39,473 nucleotides of DNA, from NCBI GenBank assembly GCA_964560425.1, contig CAZLLE010000068.1:1-39473 (forward strand), written 5' to 3'. This DNA is from CAZLLE01 sp964560425. GTDB taxonomy: Bacteria; Campylobacterota; Campylobacteria; Campylobacterales; QNZT01. The notes under the pieces are model-generated. The model did no database searches and was not told the DNA's origin. It saw only the letters and a list, made by a program, of their open reading frames with translations. The position numbers and the translations under genes were made by a program. Shown here one piece after another: positions 31,039 through 39,207 of this stretch (its first letter is position 1; each line of letters opens with the position of its first letter).

Positions 31039-32724
31039 ATGATAGAATCACGCTCAGTCGAAGAGGTCAAGGCTTGTATAGATATTGTTGATGTTATAGC
31101 AAACTATATAGAACTCAAAAAGAGTGGTGCCAATTTCAAGGCAAATTGCCCTTTTCATGGGGAAAATACTCCATCGTTTGTGATTAGTCCTTCAAAGCAG
31201 ATTTATAAATGTTTTGGATGTGGGATTGGTGGAGATGCTATTAAATTTGTTATGGATTATGAGAAGCTTACATATCCTGAAGCTATTGAAAAACTTGCAG
31301 ATCAATTTGGTGTTCATCTTCAATATACAGACAATCATCAAGATAGTTTTCATGACAAGAAAATATTGGAAAACTATAATAATTTTCTTAGAAAACAGCT
31401 CAATTATAATCATGAAGCCAAAAATTATCTTCTATCTCGTGGTCTTTATGAATCTTCTATAGAGAAGTTTGAATTGGGTTATGCTCCACAATCAAATCTA
31501 ACACTCGATTTTCTTCGTCAAAATAGTGTACCTCTCAATGAAGCTTTAGAGCTTGGACTGATCGCCAAAGGTGATAATAATAGGATATATGCAAGATTTA
31601 CAAATCGTGTAATTTTTCCTATATTTACCCCTGCTGGTAAGATTGTTGGTTTTGGAGGGAGGATTATTACTCAAAGAACTGATATTGGTAAATATATCAA
31701 CTCTCCACAAGGAAAAATTTTTGATAAATCAACTCTCCTTTATGGATATCACAAAGCCAAAACTTCAATCATGCAAAAAGGTGAAGTGATTGTAGTAGAG
31801 GGTAATCTTGATGTTATTATGCTCCATCAAGCTGGTTTTGATAATAGTGTAGCTACTCTTGGAACAGCTCTAACTGATAAACATGTGCCTATTTTGGTCA
31901 GAGGTAATCCAAAAATAATATTAGCTTATGATGGAGATAATGCAGGAGTAAATGCAGCTTTCAAAGCAGCTTATATGCTCTCAGGAAGAGGTTTACAAGG
32001 TGGTGTAGTTATATTTGCAGATGGCATAGATCCTGCGGATATGATAAAAAGTAAAAAAATTGATGAGATAAATCAACTTTTCCACAGACCAAAACCACTA
32101 ATAGAGTTCTGTTTGGAACATATTTCCAAAAAATATAATCTAGCAAACCCTATGCAAAAAGAGGAAGCACTCAAAGAGACAACACTCTACCTCAAAACAC
32201 TCTCTCCCCTACTCCAAGAGGAATACAAAGGATATATAAGTGCAATACTAAACATCAGAGAAAATCTAATAGAGATAGAGTCATCTTCACCACCTCCCCA
32301 AAAAAGAGAATTCAAAAAAGAGTATAAAACAGAACAAAGACCACAACAATCCAACACCCAAAGAGAAGATATTGCAGAACTAACAATATTAAAAACACTT
32401 CTTGAAAAGCCACATTTGATAGATTTTATTTTGGATGTTATTGATGATAATATTTTTCAGACACACAAAGAGGAGTTTCAAGCTATCATACAAAACCAAA
32501 TAGATCACCCAAAAGTCATAGGCATTCAAATAAGAGAAAATATCGTAACACTTGAAGATGACGAACTAAAAAATCAACTCCTTTTTATGTTAAGAAGAAA
32601 TTGCGAAAATGAACTAATCAAAATCAAAAATCTAAAAAATATATCTCTAACTCAAAAAAGCTTCATGATAAGAGCTGTTAGAGAAAAACTTACAAAGCTT
32701 AAAAGAGGTAGTTTTATATATTAA
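31039..32724 (+). CDS. dnaG: DNA primase
   Basis: Synthesises RNA primers at the replication fork. The 561-residue protein has an N-terminal CHC2 zinc ribbon with C37, H40, C58 and C61. The RNAP/TOPRIM core has E254 in VVEGNLDVIM and D298/D300 in AYDGDNAG. The C-terminal part from about 420 is the helicase-binding domain. A low-complexity linker with PPPQKREFKKEYKTEQRPQQ lies around 410-430. Its stop overlaps by 3 nt the stop of the convergent MNT-HEPN gene. Own promoter; rpoD is not downstream here, unlike in the macromolecular synthesis operon of E. coli. Confidence 0.96.
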   Translation: MIESRSVEEVKACIDIVDVIANYIELKKSGANFKANCPFHGENTPSFVISPSKQIYKCFGCGIGGDAIKFVMDYEKLTYPEAIEKLADQFGVHLQYTDNHQDSFHDKKILENYNNFLRKQLNYNHEAKNYLLSRGLYESSIEKFELGYAPQSNLTLDFLRQNSVPLNEALELGLIAKGDNNRIYARFTNRVIFPIFTPAGKIVGFGGRIITQRTDIGKYINSPQGKIFDKSTLLYGYHKAKTSIMQKGEVIVVEGNLDVIMLHQAGFDNSVATLGTALTDKHVPILVRGNPKIILAYDGDNAGVNAAFKAAYMLSGRGLQGGVVIFADGIDPADMIKSKKIDEINQLFHRPKPLIEFCLEHISKKYNLANPMQKEEALKETTLYLKTLSPLLQEEYKGYISAILNIRENLIEIESSSPPPQKREFKKEYKTEQRPQQSNTQREDIAELTILKTLLEKPHLIDFILDVIDDNIFQTHKEEFQAIIQNQIDHPKVIGIQIRENIVTLEDDELKNQLLFMLRRNCENELIKIKNLKNISLTQKSFMIRAVREKLTKLKRGSFIY

Positions 32725-33461
32725 GAATAAAAATCATCTATCTTTTTAAAAATACCCAACAAGTCATCTTTGTAGGCGAAAATATTGTTTAATACCTCTG
32801 CCATCTCTTGAGGTTCATCATCATATTGATGAGCAATATCATTTCTAATATCTCGCAATCTTTTCCATACATTGACACTACCTAGTATACCAATCTTTTC
32901 TAATCGATTTAAGATATCTAAAAAGGTGAGTTGTTCAATATTATCTACATACTCCGATGCAATTATTCTAAAGAGTTTTGTACCTAATGTATCTTGAAGT
33001 TTTGCAAATCTAAAAAGGTATTGATCTATCGCTTCTACCTCTTCATCACTCAAACTCTCATACCTTGAAGCAGAGAGAGGAAAGATATCTTTTACTTTTG
33101 CAGAAGATTTTTCTATTCTCATTTGATGTTTTTTACATTGATTGATATATTTTTGAATTCTTAACATTTTATCGTCCAATATTATTCCCTCCATTAGTGC
33201 TTTTTGTTCTATGGGTCTATTTTTATCTCTTGATATGATTAGATCTATTTTTTGATTGCCTATCTTATCTTTTAACTTAACCAAAAAATCTATCTTTTTA
33301 GTTGTCAAATTCTCTTTTGTTTCAGTGATGATGTAGAGGTCTATATCTCCACCTCTTTTACTATCATCTACACGAGAGCCAAAGAGATAGATCCTACCAC
33401 TTTGAAAAATCTCTTTAAAAGTTGCATTTATTGCTCTTATCTCTTGGGTTGTTAATCTCAT
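32721..33461 (-). CDS. fused MNT nucleotidyltransferase-HEPN protein (single-chain HepT/MntA-like)
   Basis: A 246-residue protein from ATG 33459-33461 (GAGG 6 nt upstream; the GTG at 33473 has none). Residues 1-100 are a minimal nucleotidyltransferase: G28-S29, D39-x-D41 and D73 give the GS-x9-DxD plus distal Asp active site. Residues about 130-246 are a HEPN domain with R206-NDIA-H211-Q-Y213, the RX4HXY motif of HepT RNase toxins. In HepT/MntA (type VII) systems these are two genes and MntA AMPylates the HepT tyrosine. Here both are one chain. Activity is inferred. It is convergent with dnaG. Confidence 0.8.
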   Translation of the reverse strand: MRLTTQEIRAINATFKEIFQSGRIYLFGSRVDDSKRGGDIDLYIITETKENLTTKKIDFLVKLKDKIGNQKIDLIISRDKNRPIEQKALMEGIILDDKMLRIQKYINQCKKHQMRIEKSSAKVKDIFPLSASRYESLSDEEVEAIDQYLFRFAKLQDTLGTKLFRIIASEYVDNIEQLTFLDILNRLEKIGILGSVNVWKRLRDIRNDIAHQYDDEPQEMAEVLNNIFAYKDDLLGIFKKIDDFYS

Positions 33462-33476
33462 TTTAAACCTCACTAC

Positions 33477-33584
33477 TTACAAAAATGTTGCATTAAGCAT
33501 CTTCTCATGCCTCTTAAAAAAACTAGAAAGTCATGTTTTTCCCGTACCATTATAGGCAAAGAGCAGTAGCTCTTTTTCAGAAGT
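33477..33584 (-). pseudogene. remnant of a P-loop ATPase gene
   Basis: Read on the minus strand from 33584, the frame gives TSEKELLLFAYNGTGKT, a Walker A loop (NGTGKT). Then comes an in-frame TGA (33531-33533), then LSSFFKRHEKMLNATFL and TAA. A single C-to-T change of CGA to TGA would restore GKTRLS, which suits ATPases. Frames upstream are closed by TGA/TAA at 33585-33590. So it is a fragment with a nonsense change, ending 16 nt before the MNT-HEPN start. The parent family is not certain; AAA-type defence ATPases carry similar P-loops. Confidence 0.5.
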
Positions 33585-33659
33585 TCATTATAATAGCATT
33601 TTATCGTTTTAATCTTTTTTTGAAGATAAGTACTAAAATATGATCTTGGTAAAAAGAGG

Positions 33660-33684
33660 TAATTTTACATATTAAGTAAAATTA
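33660..33684. repeat. 9-bp AT-rich dyad upstream of the small lipoprotein gene
   Basis: TAATTTTAC-atattaa-GTAAAATTA, followed by a T-rich stretch. It lies about 40 nt before the lipoprotein ATG. It could be an operator or a weak terminator of a transcript from the TATAAT at 33589-33594. The stem has only two G-C pairs. Confidence 0.35.
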
Positions 33685-33721
33685 AATTTATTTTTTTCTA
33701 AAATAGGTAAAAGGATATATT

Positions 33722-33874
33722 ATGAAAAAGATATTTTTTATGTTTTTAATCGCAGTTTTTTTTGGTGGTTGTCTCCACACTCCTTATGCTAGTATGAGTG
33801 CTACAAAGAGTGTTAATGTAGGTGGTATTACTTTTAGTGGTGGGTTGCATGATATAATCCAATTGCCGAGGTAG
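33722..33874 (+). CDS. small lipoprotein of unknown function (50 residues)
   Basis: A gene too short for a 60-residue cut-off. ATG at 33722-33724 with AAAAGG 7 nt upstream. The start MKKIFFMFLIAVFFGGC is a complete lipoprotein signal peptide with lipobox F-G-G-C (Cys17). The mature part is 34 residues (CLHTPYASMSATKSVNVGG, then ITFSGGLHDIIQLPR) with no cysteine beyond the acylated one. The stop TAG at 33872-33874 abuts the stop of the convergent glutamate dehydrogenase gene. It is probably outer-membrane anchored. I do not recognise the family. Confidence 0.7.
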   Translation: MKKIFFMFLIAVFFGGCLHTPYASMSATKSVNVGGITFSGGLHDIIQLPR

Positions 33875-33884
33875 TTACCTCAGC
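33865..33884. terminator. weak hairpin between lipoprotein and gdh stops
   Basis: GAGGTA-GT-TACCTC (33868-33881), extended by GC/GC beyond one mismatch. It overlaps both stop codons. U-tracts on either side are poor, so it is a tentative bidirectional terminator. Confidence 0.35.
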
Positions 33885-36800
33885 AAAAGTAGTCTGTTTA
33901 CACCAATAGAGAGTTCTTGAATAGTTGGTCTATCTTTAAAATTTGGATTATTATCTATGTCAAAATTTTTTGTTTGGAGATAGTTTTGAATACCATTCTC
34001 TAGTGATTCACCTTTTCTTAGAAAATGGAGAATATCTTTACTAATTTCGATAGATATATTTCCAAGTAGTAGTCTCAACTGTTTTTGTAAAAGCTTATCA
34101 TCATAAGAGGAGAGAGTTACATTTTCTAGTAGATCCATTAAAACATCAATCTCTAAAACTTCTATCACTTTATAGAAAAGTTTTGCGATTTCACTAAAAT
34201 CATACTCTGTTTTACTCTTTATTTTTAAAATCAAAAATATATATTTCATGTACTCTAGTTTTTCAATAAAACTATTCAACTTTTTATACTCTGATAATGG
34301 GGTATTATTGGATAAATTCATATTATCAATTACTTCACAAAGACGCTTTTTATAATCAGAAACTACACTAAAATCAATATTATCCAAATCAAAATTTTCC
34401 TCAAAAGAGTCCAAGTTAAATATAATTTTATTCTCAATATCTAATAATATCTTATATTGCAGATCTACAGATAGGTGATAATCATGACGATATATTTGGT
34501 ATCGAACATCATTTGCATCAAAAAGTTCATTTGTGATTAGATAAGATTTTATCTTATAAAAAAACTTATCTTTCCCTAACTCTTCATAATCACTAATAAA
34601 AGTTACACCTGCTAAATTGATAATTTTATTGGCAATAATCATAGCCACAATTTCAACCCTTAAAGGGTGCAATTTTACCTCATCTTCGTATAATGCAACA
34701 AAAGGTTTTGGAAAATATTTGAATAGAAATTTATAAAAAAATCCATCTTCTATAAGAAGTGGCGTTGAGGAGAGTAAATCTTGCAAAAATATTTTGGCAT
34801 AGAGTGTCATTGTTGCCAAGATAGGTCGAGATATCATGTTTGAGGAGTCCAAAACTTCTACAAAATTATGATCTTTTGGAATCTCAAAATAACCTCTTTT
34901 AAAAGATGGTATCCCCTTTTCAAGAACAATAAGTGATTTTTTAAAAATTTCTATACCATCTTTTGATCTTAAAGCATCAAGAGAGATAGATAAAGATTGA
35001 AAATAGTTTGTCCATAACACACTATTGACTACAAAATCACTCAAACTATCTAATGTTTTATCTCTCTCATCTTCACTTATTTCACCTTTACTCACAAGAG
35101 TATTAAGTAAAATCTTAAAATTTACCTCATGGTCACTTGTATCTACACCTGCTGAATTATCTATACTATCAAGGTTTATTTTACCACCATGCTGAACATA
35201 CTCAAATCTAGCCCCCATACTAAGTGCCAAATTTGCCCCCTCACAGACACAATAGGCTCTTAACTCATCACCATTTATCCGAACAAATTCATTCTCTTTA
35301 TCACCCAAAGAGATATTTCTTTCGCTAGAGGCTTTTACATAAGTACCAACACCACCAAAATACAACATATCAACAGGAAGTTTTAATATCTCCTTTGCCA
35401 ACTCTTCACCACTAAGACTCTTTTTATTACTCCCGATTAAGGCTCTTATCTCCAAACTTAGCTCTATATTTTTGCAAGAGCGTTTAAATACACCTCCACC
35501 TTCAGATATTTTTGAAACATCATACTTTGACCACTTACCTCTTTTGAGAGAAAATAGCCGTTTTCGCTCTAAATATGCCTCTTCCAAATTTGGATGTGGA
35601 TCAATAAATATCTCATCATGACTAATAGCCCCAATAAGTTTAAAAAACCTACTCTCCAACATACCATTACCAAAAACATCACCACTCATTGAACCAACAC
35701 CCACAACAGATATCGCCTCTTTATAGAAATCTACACCCTTTTCAATAAAATACCTTTGAGTACAACGCAAAGCACCTTTGGCAGTAATTCCCAATTTTTT
35801 GTGATGATAACCATGACTTCCACCACTAGCAAAAGCATCTCTAAGCCAAAAATTTCGACTCTCAGAGATACTATTAGCCTTGTCACTCATGCTAGAAGTA
35901 CCTCTATCTGCAGCTACTACGAAATAGGGATCATCTTCATCATAAGCTACAATTTTACTATCTCTAACTATTTTTGAATCAATCTTGTTGTCTACTACAT
36001 CCAATAATGCATTGATAAATCTTACATAACAAGATTCAAATTTTTCTCTACTAATATCACTACGATCCCCAAAAATAACAAATCCACCTTTGGCGCCTTT
36101 GGGAACAATAACAGCATTTTTACCCTCTTGTGTAGACATCAAAGATTTAATCTCTGTACGAAAATCTTCTATCCTATTACTCCATCTCAATCCTCCACGA
36201 GCAACTCTCCCCATACGAAGATGTGTACCACTAAACTCATGAGAGTAGACAAAAATCTCTAAACTAGGCTGAACATTTCTAAAATGTTTAGCTAAAGATG
36301 AGAGTTCAATTTTTAAAGATAGTGCATCCGCCCCAAGAAAATAGTTTGTTCTTACAATACTTTTCAAGATTTCAAAAAATAGCTTCAAAACACGATCATC
36401 ATTGATATTATCTACACTTTTAAAACTAGATATAAGCTCTTCTTGAGCAGATAAAACTTTTCTTTGACGCTCAATAATAGAGGGATCAAATTTCATATAA
36501 AAATAGTGTAAAAATAGACTGCTAATATTTGGATATTTAACAATACAATCTATCATACTTGATCTACTCATATCAGGAAATAACTGTTCACTATAACTCA
36601 AAATAGCACGAAAGAGTACAATCTCATCTAAAGAGAAGTTCTCAAAATATGTCAAACTAAAAAGTAAACCACTCTCTATCTTTTTCTTTAGAGCTAAAAT
36701 AAAAAGAACTTTTACACTTCCACTATGACGCACAAGAAGAGAAGTATCTTCCAAATCAAGATCTAATTTTGTAATAAAAACCCTACCCTCTAAATGTTCC

Positions 36801-37030
36801 AAAGAGAGAGTAACCTCATCAACAACCCTAAACCCAAAATCATGCATTATTGGAATAATATCAGAGATAGCTATTCTAGCTTTGGAAAATATTTTGATCT
36901 CCGATTTACGCTGATCACAGATATCTATACTAATACCATTTTGCATAATATCATCAAGAATAGTATCATCAAGACTTAAATCTTCTTGATCTATTAATTG
37001 GCTACATACTGTCTGAAATTTCTCTTGCAT
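33875..37030 (-). CDS. NAD-dependent glutamate dehydrogenase, large type
   Basis: Oxidises glutamate to 2-oxoglutarate with NAD. The 1051-residue protein belongs to the large bacterial GDH class: VARGGLRWSNRIEDFRTE (about 277-293), then TQEGKNAVIVPKGAKGGFVIF (about 300-320) is split here at its conserved core, and the NAD-binding part is near SVVGVGSMSGDVFGNGM. Known GDH180 enzymes of pseudomonads or Streptomyces are about 1,600 residues; the shortening is at the N-terminal regulatory region. The long C-terminal helical domain is kept. It has its own promoter at 37053-37058 and RBS AAAGGA. Confidence 0.88.
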   Translation of the reverse strand: MQEKFQTVCSQLIDQEDLSLDDTILDDIMQNGISIDICDQRKSEIKIFSKARIAISDIIPIMHDFGFRVVDEVTLSLEHLEGRVFITKLDLDLEDTSLLVRHSGSVKVLFILALKKKIESGLLFSLTYFENFSLDEIVLFRAILSYSEQLFPDMSRSSMIDCIVKYPNISSLFLHYFYMKFDPSIIERQRKVLSAQEELISSFKSVDNINDDRVLKLFFEILKSIVRTNYFLGADALSLKIELSSLAKHFRNVQPSLEIFVYSHEFSGTHLRMGRVARGGLRWSNRIEDFRTEIKSLMSTQEGKNAVIVPKGAKGGFVIFGDRSDISREKFESCYVRFINALLDVVDNKIDSKIVRDSKIVAYDEDDPYFVVAADRGTSSMSDKANSISESRNFWLRDAFASGGSHGYHHKKLGITAKGALRCTQRYFIEKGVDFYKEAISVVGVGSMSGDVFGNGMLESRFFKLIGAISHDEIFIDPHPNLEEAYLERKRLFSLKRGKWSKYDVSKISEGGGVFKRSCKNIELSLEIRALIGSNKKSLSGEELAKEILKLPVDMLYFGGVGTYVKASSERNISLGDKENEFVRINGDELRAYCVCEGANLALSMGARFEYVQHGGKINLDSIDNSAGVDTSDHEVNFKILLNTLVSKGEISEDERDKTLDSLSDFVVNSVLWTNYFQSLSISLDALRSKDGIEIFKKSLIVLEKGIPSFKRGYFEIPKDHNFVEVLDSSNMISRPILATMTLYAKIFLQDLLSSTPLLIEDGFFYKFLFKYFPKPFVALYEDEVKLHPLRVEIVAMIIANKIINLAGVTFISDYEELGKDKFFYKIKSYLITNELFDANDVRYQIYRHDYHLSVDLQYKILLDIENKIIFNLDSFEENFDLDNIDFSVVSDYKKRLCEVIDNMNLSNNTPLSEYKKLNSFIEKLEYMKYIFLILKIKSKTEYDFSEIAKLFYKVIEVLEIDVLMDLLENVTLSSYDDKLLQKQLRLLLGNISIEISKDILHFLRKGESLENGIQNYLQTKNFDIDNNPNFKDRPTIQELSIGVNRLLLLR

Positions 37031-37052
37031 AACTAATCCTTTGTATCATGCT

Positions 37053-37058
37053 ATTATA
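37053..37058 (-). promoter_or_regulatory. -10 box of the glutamate dehydrogenase gene
   Basis: TATAAT on the minus strand in the 36-nt gap after the propeptide-like gene, 22 nt before the gdh ATG. There is no clear -35. The short spacing leaves a leader of only about 15 nt that includes the RBS. Confidence 0.5.
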
Positions 37059-37066
37059 AGAAAACT

Positions 37067-37465
37067 TTATTTTAAATTTCTAGAGGAGTTCCAGTGTGGT
37101 TGGGAATATCTAATATCTTCACTTTTATTGATAAGTGAACATAGATCAATAATATCTCGACTATCTTCTACCAAAAATAGAGCTGTATAAAACTTTTTGT
37201 TGGTCATTTTTATAAATTTGATTTTATACTTTTTTGCAAATTTTTGAATATCAACACTCTTTCCAAAACTAACATACAATTTTCTACTATCTTTACAAGC
37301 TGTTTTAGGTGATATGATACCATGTCTATAATAGACCCTATGCTGAGTATTTATTGACCTACTCTTTTTATCTACCAAAAATCTCTCATGTTTGCCATTT
37401 GGATAGACCAAATCATTTGAATTTCCCAATACCAAAGTAGAGATTAGTATCAAAAGCTTTTTCAT
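37067..37465 (-). CDS. secreted protein resembling a subtilisin/kexin propeptide, encoded in trans
   Basis: A 132-residue exported protein: signal peptide about 1-16 (MKKLLILISTLVLGNS), then a basic stretch, then a domain at about 62-126 that reads like the propeptide of proprotein-convertase-type S8 proteases: KLYVSFGKSVDIQKFAKKY, FYTALFLVEDSRDIIDLC and EDIRYSQPHW. That domain folds the protease and inhibits it until cleaved. Its ATG overlaps the stop of the S8 protease gene in ATGA, so the two are translationally coupled. The protease itself lacks this domain. The assignment rests on pattern and context, not on a search. Confidence 0.6.
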   Translation of the reverse strand: MKKLLILISTLVLGNSNDLVYPNGKHERFLVDKKSRSINTQHRVYYRHGIISPKTACKDSRKLYVSFGKSVDIQKFAKKYKIKFIKMTNKKFYTALFLVEDSRDIIDLCSLINKSEDIRYSQPHWNSSRNLK

Positions 37466-39195
37466 CTTTCATGTCCATATAAGTTTAATTTCAGAGAGTT
37501 TAAAACTCCACTATCACCTTTTTCCATATCCATAATTTTTATACTCCATTTACCTCTACTTCTCTCATCCATAAAACCAATAGTTCCAAATATCCAAGGC
37601 ATATATTGATCATCTGTAATAGTTCCACCATATGCAAGAGTAGACAAATTATATGGAGAATTTAGTAAAATTCTAAGATCACCGCTATATTCATGATTAA
37701 TATTTACTTCAAGAGCTACATACTCTAAAATAATATCCTCATCTACATCAAAATTCAATTCAATACCAGTAGCATTATTATCAGGGATACTCAAATTCAA
37801 ATCTAATAACTCTTTGGTAACTACTATTTCAGAATCTAAAGCTTTAAAATCTTTTGCCATAACAATAGCTTTTGAAGCATCTATTAGACCAAAACCATAA
37901 TGGTTACTAAATAGCAATTTAGCACCATTTTCACTCCATGAAGAGTGATCTCTATCTACTTTTCTACAAGAGTGAGCCAAAATATATTTAATATCACGAT
38001 AAGAGAGATTTCTATTTGCTTCAAGCATCAAAGCAACCACTCCAGAAACCATAGGAACAGCTGCCGAAGTACCATAAAAACTATTGCTATACTCATAATT
38101 TCTGTTTTCTAAAATATCAAAATGATCACCATCTAAATCATATCCATAGATATCACCAACTAAATCAGTTGTAACTATCTTTTTATCTTCGACATCTTCA
38201 CCACCGGGAGCAACACACAATATATTTGCACCATAATTACTATATGAAGCTATTTTTCCATCTTGTGTTAAACTTCCAATAACTAGAGTATATCTACTAT
38301 TGAGTATTGAGCTAAATTCACTATTGCTCTCCTCATTTCCTGCTGCAAAAATATATATAGTAGGATCATCACTTTGCATCTTCTCTGTAATTGCATCCAA
38401 AACGATCTTATCATCATCCAAACCAAAAGAGAGATCAGCTCCCCAACTATTTGAGGATATATCTATATTTCTATACCCTATAGCATTTTCAAAACTACTA
38501 TCATCAGGCTTACTAAATACATTTAAACCTACCAAATTAGACTCATAAGCAATGCCACTAATACCAATATCATTTTGACTCGCACCTATAATTCCAGCCA
38601 CTGATGTACCATGAGGAACATCTACAAATGGATCTTTTAGTTCATGCAATGAAGGAGATGGATCACTACTATTATCCTCATATCTAAAGGATCGAACTAA
38701 ATCTATATTATCCCTAAGATCAGGATGAGTAGATTCTATTCCAGAATCGACCACACTAATAGATACACCTTTCCCACTATAATCACTCCAAATAGAAGAG
38801 ATATTTATCCCATAACTACCATGTAAATACCATTGAAAATTATATAGTGGATCAGAGATTTTTAACTTTACAGAGTTATCCTCTTTTTTAGGAGATATTT
38901 TTTTGATTTGTTGATTATCTTTTTTAATTTCTCTCTTATTATGATCAACAAGCACTACTTTTTTAGTCTCATTTTTATCAAAAGTAGTAGTTTTGTTTTC
39001 ATCAATATACAAATTTTTATCTCGAATGGGAAAAACATTTGTACTACTATTTATTTCAACAACGCTCACTACTTTTTCACTCACCACTTCATCATTTTCA
39101 CAACCAACCAAAGATAAAATAGTCAATGAAACAAATATTATTTTTAAAATTCCAAAGCCTAAAAGGCTTTGGATATATCTATCATAATAATTCAT
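37462..39195 (-). CDS. lipoprotein S8 (kexin-like) serine protease with P domain
   Basis: A 577-residue subtilisin-family protease. Signal anchor with lipobox L-V-G-C32. Residues 33-110 are a charged, Asn/Lys-rich linker, not a propeptide. The catalytic domain has D150 (VVDSGIES), H195 (PHGTSVAG), N287 (FAAGN) and S377 (YGTSAAVP). The C-terminal P domain (about 470-577) has EYSGDLRILLNSP and RGKWSIKIMDMEKGDSG, as in kexin and furin. The start ATG 39195 lacks a clear Shine-Dalgarno, and a hairpin follows at once. The propeptide-like protein is the next gene. It is probably anchored in the outer membrane. Confidence 0.85.
   Translation of the reverse strand: MNYYDRYIQSLLGFGILKIIFVSLTILSLVGCENDEVVSEKVVSVVEINSSTNVFPIRDKNLYIDENKTTTFDKNETKKVVLVDHNKREIKKDNQQIKKISPKKEDNSVKLKISDPLYNFQWYLHGSYGINISSIWSDYSGKGVSISVVDSGIESTHPDLRDNIDLVRSFRYEDNSSDPSPSLHELKDPFVDVPHGTSVAGIIGASQNDIGISGIAYESNLVGLNVFSKPDDSSFENAIGYRNIDISSNSWGADLSFGLDDDKIVLDAITEKMQSDDPTIYIFAAGNEESNSEFSSILNSRYTLVIGSLTQDGKIASYSNYGANILCVAPGGEDVEDKKIVTTDLVGDIYGYDLDGDHFDILENRNYEYSNSFYGTSAAVPMVSGVVALMLEANRNLSYRDIKYILAHSCRKVDRDHSSWSENGAKLLFSNHYGFGLIDASKAIVMAKDFKALDSEIVVTKELLDLNLSIPDNNATGIELNFDVDEDIILEYVALEVNINHEYSGDLRILLNSPYNLSTLAYGGTITDDQYMPWIFGTIGFMDERSRGKWSIKIMDMEKGDSGVLNSLKLNLYGHER
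39152..39172 (-). terminator. hairpin within the first codons of the protease ORF
   Basis: CCAAAGCCT-TTT-AGGCTTTGG, a 9-bp perfect stem, followed on the minus strand by AATTTTAAAAAT. It looks like a terminator for the upstream gene, yet it starts 23 nt into the annotated protease. It could instead attenuate the protease or mean that translation starts later. Confidence 0.45.
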
Positions 39196-39207
39196 ATTAA
39201 GCTACAT

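Noticed and set aside
33558..33577. AAAGAGC-AGTA-GCTCTTT hairpin with a T-run as an intrinsic terminator
   Set aside because: No gene on the plus strand ends there; it falls inside the ATPase relic and is probably a by-product of that coding sequence.
33601..33700. A second small RNA from the TATAAT at 33589-33594 to the AT-rich dyad at 33660-33684
   Set aside because: The stem has just two G-C pairs and the poly-T follows irregularly; evidence is too weak compared with the 23562 candidate.
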